From: Vigna angularis
Lineage: Eukaryota > Streptophyta > Magnoliopsida > Fabales > Fabaceae
Length of the DNA stretch: 64,000 bases
Reading direction: 5' to 3'
NCBI RefSeq assembly: GCF_016808095.1
Contig: NC_068976.1
Location: forward strand, 32,482,371 to 32,546,370
Shown here: positions 1-11,300 of the stretch, in pieces
Layout of the letters: the number at the start of each line of letters is the position of its first letter
Numbering within the stretch: position 1 is the first letter of the stretch
Program-made: the position numbers and the translations under genes
Notes under the pieces: generated by a model
The model's input: only the letters and a program-made list of their open reading frames with translations
The model's database searches: none
What the model was told of the DNA's origin: nothing

Positions 1-1240
1 GTTAAATAACTGAATGTTTATATTTATATCTCTAATGCTCTCAAAGATAAAGAACTAACAGTCCACTCAAGGAAAAAGAAAACTAAAACTGAGGCAGAAA
101 TGTGCACACTTATGAGGCAAAACCTAGATTCTGATCAATATTCAGAACCTAAAAATAATCACTAGGTAACACATTTTCTCGGTTCTCCTTCAAATTTAAT
201 GTTGATGAATTGGACTTAATGATGAGTTCATAAATGGAAATCAATAAAATGAGCAAGAGTAAGCAATTCCAAGAAAAATAACATGACAAAATACTTACTC
301 CCAAAAATAGTTTTTAGTTTTTTATTTCTGATTTTGTATATCTTGGGTTCGTAATTAAGTGATGCTTTTATTTTATTTTCTTGGTGTAATTAGTAGTTAG
401 TAGAGTAGATGTTTACGGGCTAATCCAAGCAAATGCAAAATTTCGACCAAAGAAGAGAGGCGTGTACTTGGAGGTTCATGGTGTAAAGAGAAGGCAAGGA
501 AAACGTGACTACTTGGAGAAATAATGACTACTTGGATCAAAGAAAGAATAGCCCAAGCGTCACACATACCTCTCTAATTTTCGGTGCAACCAAAGGGGAA
601 TTTGAATTTTTAAAATTCAAATTTCCCTCCATACATTTTCCTCCAAGGATTATTAGTTTAGGATTTGCACTTACATTTAGATTTGATTTGAAAGATAGCT
701 TCTCCTATAAGTATCCATGTTTCTTCTCTTGTAAAACACTTTTGATATATTGAATTGAGAGAGAATTCTTGACAATAAGCGTGAAGGAAGTTCTTTGAGT
801 TTTATCCTGATTCTTAGGAGTCAAGTGGTGATTCTTCACATGGAGCTTGTCTTGGAGAAGCATGAAGTCCTTTTCCTCTTCTACAAGTGGTGCTCCATTC
901 TCCATCTCTTAAGTGTTCTCATCTTTTCTATTTGTTTTCTCATTTCCATTTCCACCATTATCTTGTTCATTCTTGTCATGTTGAAGTTCTTTTGTTCTTG
1001 CTCTACTCATAGATGCAAACTTTCACACGTACATAATTCTATGGATTAAATTCGTGTTTAGTGGTGGACATCTTTGAGTTACTTTGCTTTTCTTAAATCC
1101 TTAAACAAGGTTAAATAAATCAAGTTCTCATGCCATTTCTAGCTAATTCATAAGTAGATTCATATCACTTACATATTGCCTTAAGGAAAGGGGTGAGGTC
1201 ATGCACCCAACACCCAATTGAAAATCGTGAGTATTTTGAG
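1..1240. other. Non-coding, probably old LTR-derived DNA
   Basis: No exon of the neighbouring MutS2 gene and no convincing protein is seen here. The stretch around 640-980 reads like the transcribed part of a plant LTR (short TATAAGTATCC-type motif near 708, then a pyrimidine-rich leader), but no partner LTR, primer site or target duplication was found, so this is only a suspicion. The rest is AT-rich and probably part of an intron of the MutS2 gene whose first exons lie outside the window. Confidence 0.3.
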
Positions 1241-1284
1241 AGGGTTGTCACAAAAATATAGGGTTTTTTGTCACCACCTTGGAT

Positions 1285-1905
1285 TGCACCTATACACCTA
1301 TGGAATTATATGTGAAAATTGGAGTTGAAGAGAGTCCACCCCTGGACAAGCGATAATACTAAAGACTGGTTCAAAGACTTGTCAATCTAACATACACTTA
1401 GATTGTCATTGGTCAGTCTATTAGCACGGTAAGACCATACATGAATGGCCCAACAAGGCACACATGAGAGGGGTAAACCGTTTCTGACAATACCTTAATA
1501 AAGCACCGAGAAGAGGGCTCATATCAAGAACTCGACTGCTAACGTAGAAAAATTTTCTGATGCAAATTGGGCTGGGTCGGTGACTGACAGAAAGACAACT
1601 TGTGGGTACTGCTCATTTGTTTGGGAGAAACTAGTTACTTGAAGATGTAAGACACAATTTTTTGTTGCTAGGAGTATTGCAGAAGCTGTGTTCAGAGCTA
1701 TGTCCCGTGGAATTTGTGAAGGAATATAGATACAAAGAATGCTTTAAGAGCTTAACGTCCATATACTAATTATACAATGAGTTTATTATGCAATAATAGA
1801 GCTGCCAGTAGCACTGCAAAAGGTTTTGTGCATCTTGATAGAATAAAACATGTGGAAATTGATTAGGAGAACGTTGAATTCAGATTTGGAGTTAATACTG
1901 ATATA
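1285..1905 (+). pseudogene. Ty1/copia pol remnant (end of reverse transcriptase and RNase H)
   Basis: Read with several frame changes and stops, the + strand carries the end of a copia polyprotein. A degraded 'PMEL.VKIG.EESPPLDK..Y.RLV' segment near 1300-1370 is followed by 'YMNGPTRH' near 1437 and by RNase H pieces 'DANWAGSVTDRKTTCGYCSF' (about 1560-1622), 'ARSIAEAVFRAMSRGICEGI' (about 1670-1725), 'CNNRAA' and 'HLDRIKHVEID' (about 1790-1862). The order and spacing are those of Ty1/copia RNase H. It lies inside, or just upstream of, the MutS2 intron before the exon at 2327 and is clearly dead. Confidence 0.8.
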
Positions 1906-1909
1906 ATAT

Positions 1910-2202
1910 TGTTGAAAATTAAGGAAAGAAACCAGAATCAAGGTATTTTTGTATATGGAAATCAATCAAGATTAATACAGTCTGATTTATGCTGTTAATG
2001 CTGGATGTAATTAGAATGTCTTTCCTTCTTTATAGCTACAGCAGTTATATGAATAATTATTTTCCTGATTTTTAGGCCAAATTAGTGTACAGAATTATTC
2101 TCCTCTTCCAATTTATACCTCACCATTGAACCCGTTCTATATCTGTTAAATATATTCTCTTCTCCACATTGTTGTTATTTTGCAGTGAATTCTTTCGCAC
2201 AC
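1910..2202 (+). repeat. Probable 3' LTR of the copia remnant
   Basis: Directly after the RNase H remnant the sequence starts TGTTGAAAATTAAGG, as copia 3' LTRs do, and runs through a T-rich segment to about CGCACA near 2202. The right border is estimated from the TG...CA rule; no second LTR is in the window. The next MutS2 exon starts 125 bp downstream. Confidence 0.5.
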
Positions 2203-2326
2203 TTAATATGTAATATGGTGTATTAGTATATCTATATTGTCAGACATGCAATATATGTATGTTTATTTTACTTTATAAGAGTTCATTTTATACATTCCAT
2301 TATGATTATTTAATTCCTATGTTCAG

Positions 2327-5300
2327 GTAAAACAGCTAATAGAGAACATAATCAGGAGTGAAAGGAGTGAAACCTCAATTCTTGTAAGATTCACTTGACT
2401 CTACATGTATTTCTTTTCCGTATAATTGTTTCTTTCTGTGTTGATTTTGTAACAAATCAAACAGGAAATGAATAATGTAGATGGCAGGTGGTGCATAAAA
2501 GTTGATTCTAGACAAAAGACAAGTTTTAAGGGTCTATTATTGTCCAGGTGCACAAAATTTTATCAACATAACTTTGATCATTTATTGTTCATGAAATAAT
2601 GTTTGTTAATAAAGCTAGTATGTACACGTAAATTCCATTCCTTAAGATAGTATTTGTTGGCAGTGGATCAGGAATTGGAAGTACTATAGAGCCACTTTCT
2701 GTTGTGCCTTTAAATGATGAGTTGCAGCGAGCAAGAAGTTCAGTGGAAAAGGCTGAAGCAGATGTGCTTTTGACATTAACCAAAAAGGTTATGAATGTCA
2801 TATTATAAAGATTTTAATGGTCACGTTCTTTTCTTCTCATATGATGTCTTAATTTGTGTACAGATGCAGTTGGACGTTGAAGATATTGAAAAGATATTGA
2901 ACAGTTTGGTTCAACTAGATGTGGTAAATACCTAGTGGTTTTTTTAAAGTGAAGTGGATCACTACTTTTCATTTTCTCTCTTTATAATCCACCATATGCA
3001 CTTATTCACCTATGAGATTCATTTTGTTTATGTTACAAATATGATTTGATTACATTAAATAGGGAGATATATTTGATTACATTAAATAGGGAGATATGAT
3101 ATAATTTGATGGGAAATATCTTACCACATATTTTCCATTATTAGATATTGAATTTTGTTTATTATTATTGTACTTCTTCTTCGTTATAAATAAGAAAACT
3201 CGTGTATAAACAACACAAGGAATTCATTATATTTCTTATTGGTTTGTTTCTTCTTGCTGGAAGTTCTCGCGTTGACTAGAAAGAAATAAGGTAGATTCAC
3301 ATTATATTAGTAGGTGCAAACCTCACCTTACAAGTTGGTTTTGTAAGGTTGAGTTAAACTTAAAATCTACTTCTTAACAGTCCCTTAAGCCACAGGTCCT
3401 AGGATCTGAACTTGAATATGATATCATGTTAAGAAGTGGACTTTAAGCCTAAGTTAATGTCTAGTCACCCATTAATATCTAATTCTACGCACGAGATGTA
3501 TATGTCTCGGTGTGAGGGGGGTGTGTTGGAAGTCCCATGTCAGCTAGAAATAAGGCAGATTCACAGTATATAAGTAAGTGCAAACCTTACCTGACAACCG
3601 ATTATGAGATTGAGTTAGGTGACATTGTATTAGAGCGATACCATCTTCCGCCACTTCATTTGTTACTAATCCTTTCAACATAATATCAAAAGCCTAAAAT
3701 GAAAGGAACTAAAATCCGAGCTTTACCTATGGGTCACCAGCTCTAGGATCCAATGTCCTACAAAACTAACTATTTACATAGACAAAGACAAAGACAACAC
3801 GACCAAAAACAAGACTTAGGAGACTAGACAACTTCTGTGCAATTTTTTAAGCTTCAATTTTTTATACTAGGCTTAGTTTCCACATATGCTTTTAGGATTC
3901 CACAATATTTTTCTTTTGAACAAATTTTGTGTTTGTTCTGATCACTTTTTATTGCATCTGACATTAAGAGGTCCAATGGAGTTGACTATACTTATGACTG
4001 CCCTTAAAATTACTTATGACTATACTTAAAATAATAGTGTTAGTGTAAGTGTAAACTTAGAATTTACTGCCCCCATGGCTACCCCACTTAATTGCTTACA
4101 GACTAAAGAGCTTGCTTTGGTAGGTATATTTGATGACATGATAATCTTTCTTATTGTTGGAAAAGACAGTCATTAATGTGGATCCTATTATGCAGATTAA
4201 TGCTCGTGCTACTTATGGACTTTCATTTGGAGGGTCAAGTCCGCATATATTTTTGCCAGACAGGAGCAGCGCTTCTACTACAGATGCCTTCTCAAGGAGG
4301 AATGAAAATTCCTATGGACCATTACCCAAAAAAAGGGAATGGAAGTTGTATCTTTTAAAAGCTTATCATCCTCTTTTGCTCCATAGGCATAGGGAGAATT
4401 TGCGGAAGACCAAAAAGGACGTCAATCTTGCTACATCAGTTAAGTCAAAGATGCCACATGTTAAGTTTAAAGAAAAGGGGCTGGGGGACTTGAGAGGAGA
4501 TAAACACTACATACTAATTTATACTCTCTTGATAGACTTAGTGAAGACTACTATCTCCCTAGGATTATATGTGATGCAACTAACGCCTATGAACACTAAA
4601 CGTGTTTAAACATGTGACACATGAAAAATATATTTCGTTAGTGCTTTATTGGGGGATGCATTTAAGAAAATGTATTTTGAAAAACAGAAAACCACTGTTT
4701 TGTTCATATTAATTTGTGTCCCCTATTTATCGTTTTATTGATGAATGGATGGGAGAGTGGTTTCTATTCCTTGGTCGGAAATCTTTGATAAAAGGCATTC
4801 GTGTTGATTGTCTGTAATATTGCACGCTTTTCAATCTAGGTAGGCTTAAAAAACAAGGTCTTCCTGATTGTTGCTTATATTGATCAATTACTTCCATTTA
4901 CCTCTTATTTTCTTCCCAAGAGAAAATTTCAGGAAAATTTTTGACAAAAGGAATACATCATAAAGAGGAGAAATGTAACTTGGGGTTTTAGGAAATTGCC
5001 TTAGGGTTCTTCCACTGAAAACAATGTATATGATATTTTATTTTGTTTTTCTGGACATTTGATATGCTGTTTGAAACTTTGAATGTTTTTATTTTATGTG
5101 CTTATCATGCATTTGGTGATTACTCATGATAAAGTACTTCTGCTAGTCAGGATGGCACAGACAATGCCCTACCAGTAGCAGTTGATTTTTTGGTGTCTAA
5201 GAAAACTCGTGTTATAGTTATAACTGGTCCTAATACTGGTGGTAAAACCATATGTTTGAAGACTGTAGGATTGGCTGCTATGATGGCAAAATCAGGTATG

Positions 5301-8300
5301 TTCATTTAATTTAAATTATTGAGAGCCTATTGATATTTAACCTTTGGTTTCTTGACATGGTTTGGTTTTTTTGCTGGACATGAATATCCTGTGACATCTT
5401 CCTCAAACCTGGACATGATAATTTGGAGGGGGAGTGAATCATTTGATTTGTGATCTAATTTCAATTAATTCACTGTCTTCTCATTCATGAAATATACATC
5501 ATAATAACTTACAACCTCTTATATTTTAAAAGGAATAAGTTAACTATTTATGTACTAGGTGTATTTTAAGAAATTTGTAGTTATAGCTTGCTAACATATT
5601 CCTTCTAAAAGAATAAGTGTATGCTAGCAAACTCTATACGCCCACCTGTTTTTTAGGAGTATTCTTGATATAAACTCATGACCTACTATTCACCAAGGTA
5701 CAACTTTACCATTGCAATAGGAAGCAGATGCTCACAAAGATGTTGTTGAGTTTAATGTTGGCAACATGGGAATGGCTAATATTTATTCCCAAGGTTGAGG
5801 GGGAGTATTAGAAATCAACCCCTAATAAATTATAGGAGAATCACTATTGTAGTTCTTCAGAGAGAGAGAAAGGAAACAGAAAAAGGTTGTCTTTCAACTT
5901 GTCTTAGTCTCAGACCTAGTTGTCAATGTCTCAGAAAAGGGCTACCTACGGAGGGTTCTGATCAGTGGAAAGTTCTGACTAACAGGAAGTTGAGTGAAGT
6001 GTCACCAAGTAAAAAGTTGTCAGGACATCACCTCTTAGAGACGAGGCTCTAATAGGAAGTTCGGTATTATGTGGTGCTTAAGTCTCACATCGAGTAGTAT
6101 GGAATGTTTGGTAAAATATTTAAGTGTTTGGTTCTTCCCCTTTAATAGTTAGGGTAAGTTCCTCAAGTATTGGTGTACTTATCAGTATACCATTGTTATT
6201 CATGAATACGTTATGTAGGATTAATTTGTGAAATCATATATTTGAATCAAATAAGTGTTGTGTTTGTTCTGTTTAAATATTTGAATTTTATGCTCAGAAT
6301 CTGCAATGTTGCAGGTCTCTATGTTCTTGCTTCAGAATCTGCAAAAATTCCTTGGTTTGATTCTGTTTTTGCTGACATTGGTGATGAGCAGTCCTTATCA
6401 CAATCTTTGTCTACGTTCTCTGGCCATTTAAAGCAGATAAGTGTAAGTAATAATGTTTTAATTATGTATAACTTAAATGCTGAAGACCCTTTCGTTATGT
6501 TTTTCAATTTCTGTTATTGCTTATATATTTCATACCTCTATGCATAATAACAGAGCTATGATTAAATTGATTGACTTAAAAACATTTCAGTTTAGTGTTA
6601 TCAGTAAATTTTGAATGTTGATATTTTCAGGTTATGGTAACGAGTGACAATTTTCCTTAATTATTTTCAAAATTTGAAAGAAAATCTTATTTCGCCTTCT
6701 AATTTTATCTTGCAGCATATTAAATTACAGGCAACGAGCCAATCGCTAGTGCTACTTGATGAGGCATGTATTTTTTGAGTTTAATTAACAGTTCGAATTG
6801 GTAATGTCATATACGTATGTGATGGATAGTACTTTGTTTGCAATTGTTAGGTTGGTGCAGGAACAAACCCTCTTGAAGGAGCAGCGCTAGGAATGTCATT
6901 GTTGGAATCTTTTGCTCATGATAGTTGTTTGTTAACTATGGCAACGACTCATCATGGTGAATTAAAAACTCTAAAATACAGGTAGTCATTACAAATGAGA
7001 ACAGCTTAAAAATATTGATTTTGGATATACTACATAGAATTTTCTTCGCCTGTAAAATAGAGAAAGATAAACAAAGAAATAGAATCAAAATCATTGGAAA
7101 CAAATTTTAGTCTAATTGGGATGTACCCATCTTTTCAAGGGTGCAAATACCTAAATTCGACTCATTGCCATTGCAACTTTACCCAACCAACAAATAAGAA
7201 ATTTCACATCATTAAACAACTAAGGTCAATAATAATGAAATTCTTTTATTCTTTTTAAATGATTGGCACCATTATAATACTTGAACTATTGATGAAAATA
7301 AAGAATTATTTTATTGATAATCATTACACCAATTACATTCCCTTAATCTCTATCTAGAATAATCAAAACCTCTAATAAAGGAAATAAAAATGTGCTGAAT
7401 TGAATAGGAATATTTTTTAAGATATGTTTTCCTAATTACTATGGTGATATTAAAAATACTTTCTCTCCTAATAGTCTTCTAGTTACAACACTTTCCCACA
7501 AGTTGGTAGATGAACATCAACCATGTCCAACTTGCCTAAAAGATCCTAGAATTTACACGGAAGAAGCCCTTTGCTGAAAATGTTTGTTATTTGCAATCTA
7601 CAGGAACATGATTTGTAACTACTAGGCCCCTGTCAAGATTATCTTTGATGAAATGCTTGTCAATTTCAATATATTTGGTCTTATCATATTGGACTGAACT
7701 ATGGACAATGCTCTTGGTTGACTTGTTATTCATAATACAATTACATAGGATGTCAATCCTTATTTTAAGGTCATCAAATATGATCTTCATTTGAAATCTT
7801 TCACACACCTTGAGCAAGGGCTTGAAATTCAGCTTTTGCATTAGAAGAATATAGTTTATCCTGCTTTGGAAGATGAATCCCTTATTTTTAATACACAACC
7901 TATATTCCAAGGAAATACTTAGATTTTCCTAGGTCTTTCATATTAAATTGGGCTGCCAATTTCTCCTTTAAAGCCAGTTTCTATGTTTCATTATCTTTTG
8001 CAATAATCATGTCATCAACATAGACCAATAGTAGTGTAAGTTTACATGTAATGGAGTGCTTTGTGAATATAGTATGAACTCCTTGGTTTTGTTTATATCA
8101 TAAGGAAACCATTGCTTTTTGTGAATCTCCCAAATCATGCTCCTGGAGTTGTTCAAGATCGTGTAAGGAATTGTTTAGGTGGCACACTTTTTTCCTTCCA
8201 CTGTAAGCTTCCGATTTGGGAGAGATTCCCAAGTCTTTTATGATGAAGCCATATTTGGGAATTTTCCCATGTTTTTTATGTTCCTTGTTGGCTTATGACA

Positions 8301-11300
8301 TATGTTTTGTTTTGGACCTTGGATTCCAACAGATATAACACACTCTATATAGTGCACACTGCTCCTTATTCAAGAATTCAAATCTTATGTAAGCTTTTTG
8401 TGTAGAGATAAGACTATTGGTCAGGTGTGGGATATATAAAACATCCTTTAATACAATAGACTATCACCATTTGCAACTATAATAAGTTGTTATGTAGTCA
8501 TTTTGACATATTATACATACACTATCACCATTTTGACTATAATAAGAAGTTGTGATTAGTTGCTCCTAAATCAAGAATCCAAACACCCTAAATCAACGGG
8601 TCAATAGTATTGAATATAATCTTACCTTTCATGGGTAGGGTATATGATATAAAGGACTTAGTCATTGATTCAACATTTTTTTCTCAAGTGGTTAATTTCC
8701 TCTTTAGAAGCCTTCGTACCAAATATTGAAAATTACAAGACAAAGAGATAATAAAAATCCAACCCTTATCGATTTGATTACTAAAAAAAAAAAAACTATT
8801 TTTCAAAAGAACCAAATTAGGATCAAATAAGACATCACCACCCCCTTGGTGTTCAAAAAGTCACAACCACTGTATCTATGGAGGCGGTGAGTGAGGCACA
8901 CCACCAACCTTAACAATTGTTAAGAAGTGGACTTAAGCGTAATTGAACCCTACAAAACCAGACTTTAAGCGTAATTGAACCATACAAAACCGGCTTGTAA
9001 GGTAAGGTTTGCATCCACTTATATACTATAAACTTGCCTTATCTCTACTCGATGTGGGATTTCCAACACACCCCCCTCACGCCGAGGTATATACATCTTG
9101 AGCGTGAGACTAGACATTAATGGATAGTCCGATAGCGGCCTGATAATGGGTGGCACGATAGGCCCAACAAACAATAAATCTCGCTAGGATAAGCTCAAAC
9201 TCATGGCTCTGATACCATGAAGTGAACTTTAAGCCTAATTGGACCCACTTATATAGTATAAACTTGTCTTATCTCTAGTCAATGTGGAATCTCCGGCAAC
9301 ATTGATGATGAACAACGACAATGACAGTTGATAACGAGGCAGAGGAATCAAAGCTCCCAAGATTGAGAGCTCTAATACCAACGTGAATTATGTAAGAAAG
9401 TAAAGAATTATTCTATTGATAACCATCACAATAATTACATTCTCACCGTCTCTATTTGTAATAAACAAAACCTTTAAAAAAGGAAATAAAAATATACTAA
9501 AATGAATAATAAGAATATTCTAAAGTTTTTCTTTTCCAGATTAATTACTATGAAGATATTGAGAATATTTTTTATGCTAATGATCTGCTAATTACATGAA
9601 TAATTCACTGATAATTCTGAACTTCTGTACAAATGGATCAGATTTAATTTAAATCCATTGTTCGGATGTTTGTTTTCTATGCATCTTTTCTTCAATGCGT
9701 TTAAAATATATGATTCTTTTACTTGTATTCTCATGAAAAGTACAAAATCGTGATCTCTAGTTCTGCTTTGACATTTGACTTTTATTCATGAGCAGTGATG
9801 AAGCCTTTGAAAATGCATGTATGGAGTTTGATGAAGTGAATTTGAAGCCAACTTACAAGATTCTGTGGGGTGTTCCAGGTAAGCACTCTCTGACTCATGC
9901 ATAATGAAAATGAATTCAAATTTGTTTATGCCTTTCACTTGTTTTCTAATATCCTGTTGTATGTTTGGATTCATCTCCTTTGTGTGTATGTTTGTGTTAC
10001 GATCCTCTGTCAGAAAAGAAAAGAATAGGACCAAACATACACCAAATATTCCTTGTATTATTCAGTATGCCACAAACTCTGTCAGAACAAAACGAGATGC
10101 TATGTTTGGATTCATCTCCTTTTTGTGTATGTTTGTGTTACTTTTCCCTTTTTCTTCTTCTAACTCTCTAGAAAGGAATGTCTTCCAACATCTCATCAAC
10201 CTCCAGAATAGATTCTCCCATCTTTTCTTACAACATTGATTATATTGAGAAGATGGACAGCTCTAACTATTCCAGTTGGTATTCGACACCGGGTTATGGT
10301 TAAGTGGGTTGAGCTACAAATCTCGTCTTACTATCACTACTGAATTCATTCCTACATAAAATCGTGAATTGCTTTTGTTACATGGAGCATGAGTTGCTTT
10401 TGCATTCAACAACCCCACTTTGTTTGGGTATAAGGACAAGATGTTCATGAACACTATAAAGGTCTTACAGACAAGTACTCGTGTACATTACCACTTTGTA
10501 AAGTGTGAATAGGGACACCAAATTGATGGTTGATTTCATTAAAAAGGGATTGATAAGTAGAAAATAATTTTGAACATCTTTAATTGAATATAATCACATG
10601 CAACGGGAACAGTCTTCTATAGAAGTAACAATATCTTGACTTTAATATAGAATCAATCTAATAAATCCTAATATCCACCGCTACTATATTTACAAGATTC
10701 TAGCAGGATGAAATAAAGCTTGAAGTGGTCATCAATTAAAACATGAGTGGTTCTTACAGTTCAGAACGACTTACATCTGGCTCAGAGATTCAACTGATGG
10801 TTTTTAAACTAAAGTTTTAATTGATTATGGATCAAATGATCACCACTTCGTAATACTCAGGATGGTTTGCACCTAGTACTGCACTTCAATTGTCAGTTTG
10901 CTAATGATTTGGAAGGCTGGACCATACCGGCTGATGGACCAGTTTCTGGTTTAAATTTTATGTTCTAAACAGGAAGTTGCATATTCAATGGACCATTTGA
11001 AATGTGGTAAGATGTAGTAGACACTTAATGTGTATAACTCGAAAAGAGATTTTCATTGTAGGGCGCTCAAATGCAATAAATATAGCTGAGAGGTTGGGAC
11101 TACCATCTGTTGTTGTAGATACTGCTCGTAAGTTATATGGTTCTGCTAGTGCAGAGATAGATGAGGTATGAGTACTCTGAGATATATCTTAATTATATTT
11201 ATTATTTGGAAATGGTTGTGTATGATATTCTAAGAGCATGATGTTTATTTATATTATTGTTTTAAATTCAAGTAATGAATTGCCTCCATATATTTACCAC

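Larger units (their letters stand above)
7275..9596 (-). mobile_element. Antisense Ty1/copia element within a MutS2 intron
   Basis: Two related repeats, about 7275-7490 and 9381-9596, are the LTRs of a - strand copia element. On the - strand the 5' LTR is followed by a primer site TGGTATTAGAGC (9369-9380, one mismatch to the initiator-Met tRNA site) and the 3' LTR is preceded by the purine tract TTGTGGGAAAG just above 7490. Between them are - strand pieces: '[11 protein letters not shown]' near 8545-8580 (protease region, with L for S), '[11 protein letters not shown]' and '[11 protein letters not shown]' (reverse transcriptase, about 8000-8150) and the RNase H end '[20 protein letters not shown]' in the frame 7587-7910. 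Large deletions leave it dead. It accounts for most of the 2.8 kb intron. Confidence 0.85.

Noticed and set aside
4154..4609. 151-codon open frame taken as a separate small gene
   Set aside because: Its middle part is MutS2 exon 4196-4438 with intron sequence on both sides; the family alignment and splice phases explain it.
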